A DNA stretch of 64,000 nt from Neorhizobium sp. NCHU2750 (GTDB taxonomy: Bacteria > Pseudomonadota > Alphaproteobacteria > Rhizobiales > Rhizobiaceae), in assembly GCF_003597675.1 (NCBI RefSeq), contig NZ_CP030827.1, positions 2,728,001 through 2,792,000 on the forward strand, given 5' to 3'. The notes below the pieces were generated by a model that did no database searches, was not told where the DNA came from, and saw nothing but the letters and a program-made list of their open reading frames with translations. Of this stretch, positions 34,995-42,911 are shown in pieces. The first letter of the stretch is position 1, and each line of letters begins with the position of its first letter. The translations under genes and the position numbers were made by a program.

Positions 34995-36182
34995 CTAGAG
35001 CCCCAGATCGCTGGGATCGAAATTGACGGCGACCTCGCTCCAGGCGTCGTATTTGTCGGCCGGCAGGCCCTTGAAGGGTTGCGACTTCAGGACGGCGCGC
35101 AGCGCACTGCCCTCCATCGTCCGGCGCGCCATGGAAGACCCGCCGGTCGACGTGACTTCCGGATCGCCGATGATCATGCCTGACTTGTCGAGCTTGAAGG
35201 TGACGCGGATCACCATGCCCTGCAGTCCTTCGATGCCGGCAATGGTCGACCAGTTGTTCTGGATCTGACCCTTCAGCGCATCCATTTCGCTGAGGCTGAG
35301 CTTCGAACTTGTCGACGGCTTGGTGCTGCCCATCGAGGCCGCCGAAGCGGAGCGCTTCGCGCCGCCGCCGGCCGCCTCCTGCTTGTTGAGCAAGGCCGCG
35401 ATCTGATCCTCGTTGAAGTCGCTCTTTTGCGACGAAGCGGACTTGGCCATCTCCTGCTTCTTGCCTTCCTTCTTGTCGGTCGGCTTGGCAGTTTCCTTGG
35501 CATCGGTCTTGTCGGTCTTGGCCGTTTCTGTCGGCTTCGGATCCGGCTTTTTCTCCACCGGCTTTTCAGGCGGCTTCTCGACCGGCTTCGCTTCCTGTTT
35601 CGGTTCTTCCGGCGGCTTCGGCTTGGCAGCCGGCAGCGGCACGGCCGATGGCAACGGCGCTTCCTCCGCCTTGGTCTCCGTCGGAGCAGGCGCCGGCTCG
35701 GGCGTCGGGGTGGGAACCGGTTCGGGCTTCGGCGGCGTCGGCTCGGGCGTCGGTTTCGGCAGCGAAGCCATTTCGGTCGGCTTCGGCGCGGTCTCTTCCT
35801 TTACGACGTCCTTGACGTCGTTCTGCTCGGGCGTCGGGGTCGGAGTCGGCCGTTCAGTCGGCTTCGGCGCCGCCGCGGTCTCAACCGGCTGCGGCTTCTT
35901 CGACGGCGTCGGCGGTGTCTTCAGGTCGACGTCGTTCTCGCCGGCATTCTCGGCGTTCTCGACGACCTTCTGGTTTTTCGTCTGCTTCGGCGAAGGCTTG
36001 TCCGACATCGGAGCCTTCTTGTCGCCCTGCTGCATTTGCGTCAGGGCAGAGACCGGCACGATATCGACCGGAAGTGCCTCGACGTCAGCGACAGTCAAGG
36101 GCGCCGGCGCACTGAGCGTGACAAGCGCCCAGGTCAGAACCAGCGTATGAAGAACCAGCGATGTGCCGAGGCTTCCCTTCAT
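34995..36182 (-). CDS. tolA: TolA-like envelope-spanning protein
   Basis: 395 residues. N-terminal membrane anchor (about 6-27), then a very long Pro/Lys/Glu/Thr-rich periplasmic stretch (about 55-265, repeats such as PTPTPEQ and PKPTEMASLPKPTPEP). The C-terminal domain is TonB/TolA-like (~295-395, LKGQIQNNWSTIAGIEGLQG, VRVTFKLDKSG). It transmits TolQR energy to TolB-Pal. The linker is Pro-rich rather than the Ala-rich helix of enteric TolA, normal for rhizobia. It starts 9 nt after the tolR stop. Confidence 0.92.
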   Translation of the reverse strand: MKGSLGTSLVLHTLVLTWALVTLSAPAPLTVADVEALPVDIVPVSALTQMQQGDKKAPMSDKPSPKQTKNQKVVENAENAGENDVDLKTPPTPSKKPQPVETAAAPKPTERPTPTPTPEQNDVKDVVKEETAPKPTEMASLPKPTPEPTPPKPEPVPTPTPEPAPAPTETKAEEAPLPSAVPLPAAKPKPPEEPKQEAKPVEKPPEKPVEKKPDPKPTETAKTDKTDAKETAKPTDKKEGKKQEMAKSASSQKSDFNEDQIAALLNKQEAAGGGAKRSASAASMGSTKPSTSSKLSLSEMDALKGQIQNNWSTIAGIEGLQGMVIRVTFKLDKSGMIIGDPEVTSTGGSSMARRTMEGSALRAVLKSQPFKGLPADKYDAWSEVAVNFDPSDLGL

Positions 36183-36191
36183 GGCACCCGA

Positions 36192-36653
36192 TCACTTATC
36201 CGTTTCCTGGAGCGTCACGAGGCCGATATTCTTGTAGCCTGCCGCGGATATGCGGGCCATGACCTTCATCACGACGCCATAGGCTGCAGCCGTATCGCCG
36301 CGGACATAGATGCGCTCGTTATAGCCGGTCGTGGCGATAGCCTGCAGCTTCGGCACGATCTCGTCGATCGCGATCGGCGTTTCCTGCAGATAGATCTGCC
36401 CGTCGGTATTGACCGAAACGGTGATCGGCTGGGTATCGGAATTCATCGCCTTGGCCTGCGTTTCCGGCAGGTCGATCGGCACGCCGACCGTCAGCATCGG
36501 CGCGGCCACCATGAAGATGATCAACAGCACGAGCATGACGTCGACCAGCGGCGTGACGTTGATCTCGCTGATCACGCCGCCACGGTTGCGACCGCCGCGA
36601 CGGCCGCGACGACCACCGCCCGATGCTCCACTTGCTCCGCCAGACATGCCCAT
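36192..36653 (-). CDS. tolR: TolR, ExbD-family energiser
   Basis: 153 residues. A Gly/Arg-rich cytoplasmic leader is followed by a single span with the essential Asp (EINVTPLVDVMLVLLIIFMV), then a periplasmic domain (PIDLPETQAKAM, RGDTAAAYGVVMKVMARI). It works with TolQ as a proton-driven motor at the inner membrane. Start at 36653; tolQ stops 29 bp upstream. The N-terminal low-complexity leader is longer than in enteric bacteria. Confidence 0.95.
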   Translation of the reverse strand: MGMSGGASGASGGGRRGRRGGRNRGGVISEINVTPLVDVMLVLLIIFMVAAPMLTVGVPIDLPETQAKAMNSDTQPITVSVNTDGQIYLQETPIAIDEIVPKLQAIATTGYNERIYVRGDTAAAYGVVMKVMARISAAGYKNIGLVTLQETDK

Positions 36654-36682
36654 GTGTCAGATCTCCTTCGACTGTCGACCCG

Positions 36683-37402
36683 TTACTGTGCCGCCTGACG
36701 CGGCTGCAGCTTTTCGTCGATCTGGCGTGAGAGGATGGCGGAAAACTCGTCGGCAAAGCCTTCCATGCGCGAATGCAGCTTGCCCGCTTCGGACATGAAC
36801 TTGTTGTAGGCGATAACTGCGGGAATAGCGGCGACGAGGCCGATGGCGGTTGCGAGCAGCGCTTCGGCGATACCCGGCGCCACGACCGCGAGGTTGGTCG
36901 ACTTCGAACCGGCAATCGCCTGGAACGAGGTCATGATACCGACAACCGTACCGAAGAGGCCGATGAAGGGGCCGGCAGAACCGATCGTCGCCAACGATCC
37001 GAGACGGGCCGCGTAGGATTCGCCTTCGCGCGCCATCGTCACGTCCATCGCCCGGTCGATGCGCATCTGCAGCCCGATAGGCGAGCGTGCGCCGCGCTCG
37101 AAGCTTTTCTTCCATTCGCGCATCGCGGCAACGAAGATTGCGGCAAGGCCGTTGTTCTGACGCTCGCCGAGCGTCCGGTAGAGTTCTTCCAGCGACTGAC
37201 CGGACCAGAACACCTGCTCGAACTGGTCGAACTGCTTCCGCGCCTTGGTGAAGTTGATGTATTTGTCGATCACGATCGCCCACGTCCAGATCGACGCCCC
37301 GATCAGCCCGACCATGACGAGCTTGACGATAATGCCCGCCTGCATGAACAGCGACCACAGACTGACGTCATGCGTCGCGGCTTCCAAAGCTACCTGTTCC
37401 AT
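36683..37402 (-). CDS. tolQ: TolQ, ExbB/MotA-family proton channel
   Basis: 239 residues with three spans: SLFMQAGIIVKLVMVGLIGA near the N-terminus, then FIGLFGTVVGIMTSFQAI and ALLATAIGLVAAIPAVIAYN. It forms the stator-like complex with TolR. ATG at 37402 is preferred over a preceding TTG because of the GGGGAT site. First gene of tolQ-R-A-B-pal; ybgC lies 342 bp upstream in the same direction. Confidence 0.96.
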   Translation of the reverse strand: MEQVALEAATHDVSLWSLFMQAGIIVKLVMVGLIGASIWTWAIVIDKYINFTKARKQFDQFEQVFWSGQSLEELYRTLGERQNNGLAAIFVAAMREWKKSFERGARSPIGLQMRIDRAMDVTMAREGESYAARLGSLATIGSAGPFIGLFGTVVGIMTSFQAIAGSKSTNLAVVAPGIAEALLATAIGLVAAIPAVIAYNKFMSEAGKLHSRMEGFADEFSAILSRQIDEKLQPRQAAQ

Positions 37403-37744
37403 CAACTATCCCCGAATCCAAACGCCCGGCGTGGTGACCGGGCGGGTTCCAAAGCGCATGCTCGCGAATATCTGTCTGACCACCGAGAGCGCAGCCCTAA
37501 CCCCAAGATGTCCTGAGTTTATGCTTGGCTTCTCGCCTTCAAATTTGGTCAAAGGAAGGCGTGCGTTGCACAAATTCCTCACCGGCGAGTAAGACACCAT
37601 TATCGTTAATAATGGGTTACAACGCAGCGCTCTATCTCATTGGGAAGACTCAAAAACCCCGACTTCTTTGCAGAGTGCGGGACCGCCTTAACAAAGACCG
37701 TCGCCCGGACCGGCATCCCTCAAGGCGAATCAGTCTGCCACCTG
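37403..37744. other. ybgC-tolQ intergenic region
   Basis: 342 bp without a recognisable gene. It must hold the tolQ promoter. A 7-bp-arm inverted repeat CCATTAT-CGTTA-ATAATGG lies at 37597-37615, the only AT-rich stretch in the region. A GGAAC followed by CGTT occurs on the minus strand, but with a 21-nt spacer, too long for a stress-sigma promoter. Confidence 0.5.
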
Positions 37745-38194
37745 TCAGACCGGATGACCGAGGAATTTCTCGGCGATCGTCTCGGGCAGACGCCGCGGCC
37801 GGCCATGCTTGTTGATAACCGCAATGACCACCTTGGCGGCGATCAGCAGCGTCTCGCCGCGGCGGATCTGCTGGTTGAGCACCATCTTGGCCCCCCCAGC
37901 TTTTTCGGTCGATGTGGTGATGGTGATGACGTCGTCCATCCGCGCCGGCTGCTTGAAATCGATCTCCATCCGGTGGACGACGAAGACCAGCCCCTCCTCG
38001 TCCGCCTCGATCAGCGCGCTCTGTTCGCAACCGAGGCAGCGCAGATAGTCGCTGCGGCCGCGCTCGAGGAAATGCAGGTAGCGGGCGTGATAGATGAGGC
38101 CGGAGAAATCGGTGTCTTCATAATAGACGCGCTGGACGAGCTTATGGCCATTCTCGGTCAATTCGCCCGCCAGCAGAAATTTTTCACTATCCAT
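37745..38194 (-). CDS. ybgC: Tol-Pal-associated acyl-CoA thioesterase YbgC
   Basis: 149 residues, hot-dog-fold thioesterase hydrolysing short- to medium-chain acyl-CoA or acyl-ACP. It has the family motif VYYEDTDFSGLIYHARYLHF with the catalytic Asp, then FLERGRSDYLR and FVVHRMEIDFKQPARMDD. Small cytoplasmic enzyme encoded at the head of tol-pal clusters; its link to Tol function is unclear. ATG at 38194. It is divergent from sqdB with about 120 bp between starts. Confidence 0.95.
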   Translation of the reverse strand: MDSEKFLLAGELTENGHKLVQRVYYEDTDFSGLIYHARYLHFLERGRSDYLRCLGCEQSALIEADEEGLVFVVHRMEIDFKQPARMDDVITITTSTEKAGGAKMVLNQQIRRGETLLIAAKVVIAVINKHGRPRRLPETIAEKFLGHPV

Positions 38195-38316
38195 GTGGCT
38201 TGCCTTGGAAAAACCTTATCGTCCACTGGATATTGGGAACACGGTGCCCCACTATCCAAAGGGCGTCATATTTCCTCCCTAACAGGAATGTTTCAGAAAG
38301 CCACTGGAGAATTTTT

Positions 38317-39537
38317 ATGAAGATAGCGGTCATGGGCGGCGACGGTTTCATCGGTTGGCCGACGTCCCTTCACCTGTCGAATGCAGGCCATGAGGTCCAC
38401 ATTCTCGACAATCTGTCCCGCCGCTGGATCGATACGGAACTGGGCGTGCAGTCGCTGACGCCGATGGACAGCATCCAGGAGCGCACCCGCATCTGGCATG
38501 CCGAAACCGGCCGTCGCATTCACTTCAACCTGATCGACCTCGCCAAGGATTACGAGCTTCTGAAGAACTGGCTCTCCGAAAACCGGCCGGATGCGATCGT
38601 TCATTTTGCCGAGCAGCGCGCAGCCCCCTATTCGATGAAGAGCGACCGCCACAAGAACTACACGGTCAACAACAACGTCAACGCTACCCACAATCTGCTG
38701 AACGCGCTGGTCGAGCTCGAACTCGACACGCATCTCGTCCATCTCGGCACGATGGGCGTCTATGGCTATTCGACCGTCGGTGCGGCGATCCCCGAAGGCT
38801 ACCTGCCGGTCGGCATCGAGACGATGGCCGGAGAGACGGTCTCGCAGGAGATCCTCTACCCGTCGAACCCCGGCTCGATCTACCACATGACCAAATGCCT
38901 CGATCAGCTTCTCTTCGCCTTCTACGCCAAGAACGACCGACTGAGGATCACCGACCTGCACCAGGGCATCGTCTGGGGCACCCATACGGCCGAGACCCGC
39001 ATCCACGAGCAATTGATCAATCGCTTCGATTATGACGGGGATTACGGCACGGTCTTGAATCGTTTTCTCATCCAGGCGGCGATCGGCTATCCGCTGACCG
39101 TGCACGGCACCGGCGGCCAGACCCGCGCCTTCATCCACATCCAGGATTCGGTGCGCTGCATCGAGATCGCCCTCAACAATCCCCCCGCCCGCGGTGGCCG
39201 GGTGGAGATCTTCAACCAGATGACCGAGACACATCGCGTCCGCGACCTGGCGGAGATGATCTCGAAAATGACCGGCGCCCGCATCGCCTGGCTTCCGAAC
39301 CCGCGCAAGGAAGCGCCTGAAAACGACCTCGTCGTCAAGAACGAGAAGTTTCTCGGCCTCGGCCTCGAGCCGACGACGCTCGGCGAAGGTCTTCTGTCGG
39401 AGATCGTCGACGTTGCGAAGAAATACGCCTATCGCGTTGATCGGACCCGCGTTCCCGCCGTCTCCGCCTGGACCAAGGATATCGCCGCAACCGTCGAGCG
39501 CGACCCGGAAGGCAAGCGGCTGAAGTCGGTTTCGTAA
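38317..39537 (+). CDS. sqdB: UDP-sulfoquinovose synthase SqdB
   Basis: 406 residues, short-chain-dehydrogenase-like enzyme that makes UDP-sulfoquinovose from UDP-glucose and sulfite, the head group donor of sulfolipid SQDG. It has the NAD-binding start KIAVMGGDGFIGWPTSLHL, the substrate region AEQRAAPYSMKSD, a Thr-Met pair (HLGTMGVYGYS) and the Tyr-Lys pair (SIYHMTKCLDQLL). ATG at 38317 follows GGAGA; upstream in-frame codons lack family character. sqdD and sqdC follow, as in the Sinorhizobium sqdBDC operon, here after a palindromic repeat. Confidence 0.97.
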   Translation: MKIAVMGGDGFIGWPTSLHLSNAGHEVHILDNLSRRWIDTELGVQSLTPMDSIQERTRIWHAETGRRIHFNLIDLAKDYELLKNWLSENRPDAIVHFAEQRAAPYSMKSDRHKNYTVNNNVNATHNLLNALVELELDTHLVHLGTMGVYGYSTVGAAIPEGYLPVGIETMAGETVSQEILYPSNPGSIYHMTKCLDQLLFAFYAKNDRLRITDLHQGIVWGTHTAETRIHEQLINRFDYDGDYGTVLNRFLIQAAIGYPLTVHGTGGQTRAFIHIQDSVRCIEIALNNPPARGGRVEIFNQMTETHRVRDLAEMISKMTGARIAWLPNPRKEAPENDLVVKNEKFLGLGLEPTTLGEGLLSEIVDVAKKYAYRVDRTRVPAVSAWTKDIAATVERDPEGKRLKSVS

Positions 39538-39583
39538 CGGACACGGCGCGGCGTCGATGATGCCGCGACCAATCATACCTTCT

Positions 39584-39675
39584 CCGTCATCCTCGGGCTT
39601 GCCCCGAGGATCTGCCTTGGTCGAAGATGGACTGAACGGCAGTGGATCCTCGGGACAGCCCGAGGATGACGACGG
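39584..39675. repeat. Palindromic intergenic repeat between sqdB and sqdD
   Basis: An outer inverted repeat CGTCATCCTCGGG/CCCGAGGATGACG brackets two inner CCTCGG(G)-type palindromes (CCCCGAGGATC and GGATCCTCGGGACAG). The whole ~90 bp can fold as a long cruciform. Elements with TCATCCTCGGG ends are common between genes in Rhizobiales. Confidence 0.7.
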
Positions 39676-39702
39676 CAAGCAACGTCACAAGCGACAGACG
39701 CC

Positions 39703-40530
39703 ATGAAAAACGCCTTCGTCACCCTGGTCACCAATGCCGACTACGTCATGGGCGCCACCGCCCTCGTGCATTCGTTGCGCCGCACGGCAACCCGGGCGGA
39801 TATCGTCATCCTCCACACCCATGCCGTAACGGCCCAGCAGCTTGAATACCTGCAGTCTCTGGGCTGCCGCATCATCGCGGTCGATCACCTGCCCCTTTCG
39901 GACGATTTCAACCAGCGCCATGCGCGCAAGAACCTGCATGGTGCCGCCCCCTTCACCAAGGGCCGCAAGCCGGATTTTCACACGCCGCTCGACAATTTCT
40001 GCAAGCTGCGCCTTTGGCAACTGACGGAATATCGAACGGTCGTCTTCCTCGATGCCGATATCGTCGTGCTGAAGAACATCGACAAGCTGTTCGACTATCC
40101 GGAATTCTCGGCCGCGCCGAATGTCTATGAAAGCCTTGCGGACTTTCACCGGCTGAATTCCGGTGTCTTCGTTGCCAAGCCGTCGACGGATACATTCGAG
40201 CGCATGCTGGAGGCCTTAGATCAGCCCGACGTCTTCTGGCGCCGCACCGACCAGACGTTTCTCGAAACCTTCTTTCCCGACTGGCACGGCCTGCCGGTGA
40301 CGATGAACATGCTGCAATATGTGTGGTTCAACATGCCGGCCCTGTGGGACTGGAAGAGCGCCGCAATCCTCCACTACCAGTATGAAAAGCCGTGGGAAGC
40401 TGATCATCCGAAAGCAGAAAGGCTGCGCCCGCTGATCGACCTCTGGCACGCCTTTCACGAAAACCGCGACATTCCCGACATTGCGGGACTGCCCAATCCC
40501 TCAACAACGTCGGCCGGAGCTATCGCGTGA
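39703..40530 (+). CDS. sqdD: GT8-family glycosyltransferase, SqdD-like
   Basis: 275 residues, glycogenin-like family 8 glycosyltransferase. It has the N-terminal NAFVTLVTNADYVMGATALV and the metal-binding DxD in VVFLDADIVVLKNID; LNSGVFVAKPS and LHYQYEKPWE are further family positions. In Sinorhizobium SqdD is thought to work with SqdC in transferring sulfoquinovose to diacylglycerol; that assignment rests on operon context. Start at 39703; no strong ribosome site. The stop overlaps the next gene's GTG. Confidence 0.9.
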   Translation: MKNAFVTLVTNADYVMGATALVHSLRRTATRADIVILHTHAVTAQQLEYLQSLGCRIIAVDHLPLSDDFNQRHARKNLHGAAPFTKGRKPDFHTPLDNFCKLRLWQLTEYRTVVFLDADIVVLKNIDKLFDYPEFSAAPNVYESLADFHRLNSGVFVAKPSTDTFERMLEALDQPDVFWRRTDQTFLETFFPDWHGLPVTMNMLQYVWFNMPALWDWKSAAILHYQYEKPWEADHPKAERLRPLIDLWHAFHENRDIPDIAGLPNPSTTSAGAIA

Positions 40531-41408
40531 ACATTCTCGTCTCGGGCGGTACGGGACTTGTCGGCCGCTATATCGTCGGGGGTCTTCTCGCGGCCGGACA
40601 CTCGGTCACCGTCGGCGGACGCAACCCGCCCGCCGGGAACCTGTTCTCGGCACCCGTGCCGTTCCTTCGCCTCGACCTCGATCCGCGACGCAACCAGATA
40701 AACGCCTTTGCCGGGATGGATGCCTTCGTCCATGCCGCATTCAATCACCTGCCGGGTAAATATCGGGGCGGTGAAGGGCGCGACCCGAAGCGCTTTCGCC
40801 GTCTCAATCTCGACGGCTCGGTCAAGCTTTTCGAAAGCGCTAAGGCAGCGGGGGTCACTCGGGTCGTCTTTCTCTCCAGCCGCGCGGTTTATGACGGGCT
40901 TGCCGCCGGCACGCTGCTGACCGAGGATCTGGCACTTTCGCCGACCTCTCTCTACGGTGAGATCAAGCTTCAATGCGAACAGGCACTGTCCGCCCTCTCA
41001 GGCCCGGGTTTCGTCACCGCCTCGCTTCGGGCAACCGGCGTCTATGGGTCACTGCTGCCCAACAAATGGGACGAGCTGATTGCCGATGCCCTTTCGGGCA
41101 AGCCGCTCGCGCCGCGCGCCGGGACGGAGGTCCATGGAGACGATGTCGCGGCCGCCATACGCCTGATGATCGAAAGCGCCCCTGACTCGGTCAATGGAGA
41201 AAGCTTCAACCTCTCCGACATCACCATCGACACCCGCACGATCGTCGAGCGTCTGGGTCTGTCTGCACAGCTTGTCGCGCTCTCGGCGCTGTCTGCCAAT
41301 ATCATGGACACCGCAAAAATCCGCCGCATCGGCTGGAAGCCCGGAGGGATGCGGCGGCTCGATGAAACGGTCGGGGTGTTGAAACACTCCCTCGACGCCG
41401 ATCACTGA
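40527..41408 (+). CDS. sqdC: NAD-dependent epimerase/dehydratase family protein, SqdC-like
   Basis: 293 residues, extended short-chain dehydrogenase fold. It has NILVSGGTGLVGRYIVGGLL (Rossmann), FLSSRAVYDGL, and a Tyr-Lys pair in SLYGEIKLQCEQAL; a C-terminal substrate-binding part follows. GTG at 40527 overlaps the sqdD stop (GTGA), so translation is coupled. Third gene of the sulfolipid operon; the precise reaction of SqdC has not been settled as far as I know. The 3' end overlaps a convergent gene by 7 bp. Confidence 0.88.
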   Translation: MNILVSGGTGLVGRYIVGGLLAAGHSVTVGGRNPPAGNLFSAPVPFLRLDLDPRRNQINAFAGMDAFVHAAFNHLPGKYRGGEGRDPKRFRRLNLDGSVKLFESAKAAGVTRVVFLSSRAVYDGLAAGTLLTEDLALSPTSLYGEIKLQCEQALSALSGPGFVTASLRATGVYGSLLPNKWDELIADALSGKPLAPRAGTEVHGDDVAAAIRLMIESAPDSVNGESFNLSDITIDTRTIVERLGLSAQLVALSALSANIMDTAKIRRIGWKPGGMRRLDETVGVLKHSLDADH

Positions 41409-41845
41409 TGCGGCGAGGCATGCCGCTGGATATTGCCGTCCTTGCCATGCCGTTCCGGCGGACGGCGATCCTTCTTGCGTGCCTCGATGAGCTTTGCCTG
41501 CTGCTCTGCCCATTTCTGCCCGGCATCGCCGCCCCATAGAAGCCAGGCGATATAGCCGGTCGAGGGATCCTCGTCGCTGCCGAAATTCTCCGCCCGCTTG
41601 TCCACCTTATGGCGGGCGAAATAGCTGACCATGCGCTTAACCGTCAGGTCGGAAAGCGACTTGCGATGCTGCAGGTCGCGGGCCCGCGCGATCCCGACCG
41701 TGGTGCCGCCGCGGCGGAATTTGGCCCTGAGCTTGAGCCCCTTTTCGGCGGCAGACGCCACCTCGGCCGGCGGCCGGTTATCGGCAGGAATATGATCGGG
41801 AGTACGATTGTGTGACGAGCGGTTCTCTGTGGTTCTCTCAGCCAT
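41402..41845 (-). CDS. Small basic protein with a phage-associated conserved segment
   Basis: 147 residues. A disordered polar leader is followed by a conserved-looking core, KGLKLRAKFRRGGTTVGIAR, then ARDLQHRKSLSDLTVKRMVS and GYIAWLLWGGDAGQKWAEQQ. I have seen similar RARDL…TVKRM…AWLLWGGD segments in phage-associated conserved proteins, but no function is known to me. ATG at 41845 follows GGAGGG and overlaps the stop of the DUF2945 gene, giving an operon under the stress-type promoter at 42084-42108. DNA binding is only suggested by its basic charge. Confidence 0.7.
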   Translation of the reverse strand: MAERTTENRSSHNRTPDHIPADNRPPAEVASAAEKGLKLRAKFRRGGTTVGIARARDLQHRKSLSDLTVKRMVSYFARHKVDKRAENFGSDEDPSTGYIAWLLWGGDAGQKWAEQQAKLIEARKKDRRPPERHGKDGNIQRHASPHQ

Positions 41846-42059
41846 GAGCCCTCCGGATTTCCGACTGGCTCTTGAGCACACGATCACCATCCTCCTGTTC
41901 GATCAGGAAGGCGGGCTTGTCACGATCGGCCTTGCGGCTGATCGTCTTGCCCTTGATCTTGCGTGTCACGTCTGCCGTGAATGTCCGGGTGACCTTGCCC
42001 TGCGCCCTGGAGCGCCCCCATGTCCATTCGACATTGGTTCCGACTTGGATTTTCTGCAT
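41838..42059 (-). CDS. DUF2945 (hypervirulence-associated Tudor-like) small protein
   Basis: 73 residues, with GTNVEWTWGRSRAQGKVTRT and DRDKPAFLIEQEDGDRVLKS. This is the signature of DUF2945 proteins, small beta-barrel (Tudor/SH3-like) proteins of unknown function found widely in bacteria and fungi. ATG at 42059 follows AAGGAG at 42066-42071. It is the first gene of a two-gene operon with the downstream start overlapping its stop by 8 bp. The promoter resembles an EcfG site, consistent with stress induction. Confidence 0.88.
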   Translation of the reverse strand: MQKIQVGTNVEWTWGRSRAQGKVTRTFTADVTRKIKGKTISRKADRDKPAFLIEQEDGDRVLKSQSEIRRAHG

Positions 42060-42083
42060 CAGCGGCTCCTTTCCTCATTGGGA

Positions 42084-42108
42084 AACTCAAGCAGCCGGAT
42101 GATGTTCC
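42084..42108 (-). promoter_or_regulatory. EcfG/RpoE2-type promoter of the DUF2945 operon
   Basis: On the minus strand GGAAC (42108-42104) and AGTT (42087-42084) lie 16 nt apart, one mismatch from the stress-sigma consensus, 25 bp upstream of the start. The MITE-like element begins only 12 bp further upstream. Confidence 0.58.
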
Positions 42109-42119
42109 GAAATCAGCCT

Positions 42120-42394
42120 TTAGAGCCTTTCCTGGTTAAATTGAAGCGCTCTGCCGGAGCAGGTTTTCGACAGGGCAAAGGCGATTGGCGACGGGCATAC
42201 CCTACGGTACGTCCGAGCCGATCGCGTTTGATCCTGGCGGAAAGATGCCCGGCCCTTCGGGTTGGCTGAAGCGGGCCGCCTGATCGACCGGCCGGCTTGG
42301 CCGTAAGCTTTGGCTACGACGCGCGCCGGCCGGTCGACCATGCGACTCCGCTTGAGCCAACAGAGCGTTTCAATTTAACCAGGAAAGGCTCTAA
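42120..42394. repeat. MITE-like element with 34-bp terminal inverted repeats
   Basis: The 34-bp ends (42120-42153 and 42361-42394) are inverted copies with one mismatch, each starting TTAGAGCCTTTCCTGG on its own strand. The 275-bp interior holds a second imperfect inverted pair around CCGGCCGGTCGA (near 42280 and 42325) and no transposase. An open frame of 73 codons on the minus strand is not convincing as a gene. The terminal TTA bases could be a target duplication. The right end supplies the stop codon of the Nudix gene. Confidence 0.75.
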
Positions 42395-42911
42395 GATCGA
42401 GATCGCCATCTCGCTGGACGACATGGCGGGGCGTGGCCGGCAGATCCTCGATCTCCTCGGCAATGAAATAGGGCGGGATGTCGAGTGCCCGCAGGGCCTT
42501 CGTCGTCGCCGGCACCCATTTGAACTCGAGATCATGGGTATCGACGACCCGGTGGACTATATCGGTCGGATGGAAGGGAAAACTCTCCGGCAGTTCCATG
42601 CGATAGTAGAAGCCCAGTTCGTGCCAGTCCTCGCCCTCGTAGTGGAAGAAATTCTCCACTACCCACAGGAGCGGACCGATCCCGGCCGTCACGCCGAGTT
42701 CCTCGACCATCTCTCGCGCCAGCGTTTCTTCCGACGTCTCGCCCACTTCCGCCCGCCCGCCGGGAAAGGTCCAGAACGCCTCATGCGTGGCGCGATGGAC
42801 GAGCACATGGTCATTTCGGAAGGCAAGTCCCGCAATCCGCATCTGGAAGATGCGCTTCGGCTTGAACTTCATGCGGATACGCAGGTCCTGCGGCACGGTC
42901 TTCTCACTCAT
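42375..42911 (-). CDS. Nudix hydrolase
   Basis: 178 residues with an intact Nudix box, [20 protein letters not shown] then ELG (pattern G-x5-E-x7-REVxEExG), so a nucleoside-diphosphate-linked substrate is hydrolysed; which one is unknown. ATG at 42911 lies inside the end of ruvB (ATGAGTGA, 8-bp overlap), placing it at the end of the ruv operon. The last few residues (LRAFPG) and the stop are encoded by the terminal repeat of the MITE-like element, so the natural C-terminus was probably replaced. The Nudix core is complete, so activity is likely kept. Confidence 0.9.
   Translation of the reverse strand: MSEKTVPQDLRIRMKFKPKRIFQMRIAGLAFRNDHVLVHRATHEAFWTFPGGRAEVGETSEETLAREMVEELGVTAGIGPLLWVVENFFHYEGEDWHELGFYYRMELPESFPFHPTDIVHRVVDTHDLEFKWVPATTKALRALDIPPYFIAEEIEDLPATPRHVVQRDGDLDLRAFPG

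Noticed and set aside
35413..36698. Gly/Phe/Ser- and Arg/Leu-rich plus-strand frames opposite tolA
   Set aside because: They mirror the Pro/Lys/Glu repeats of TolA and have no ribosome site or family character.
37412..37460. GGAAC…CGTT on the minus strand near tolQ that looks like another EcfG promoter
   Set aside because: The spacer is 21 nt, well outside the 16-17 nt needed, so it was not called.
42120..42341. 73-codon minus-strand frame inside the MITE-like element
   Set aside because: It begins within the interior inverted repeat, ends in the terminal repeat, and has no ribosome site; treated as non-coding.
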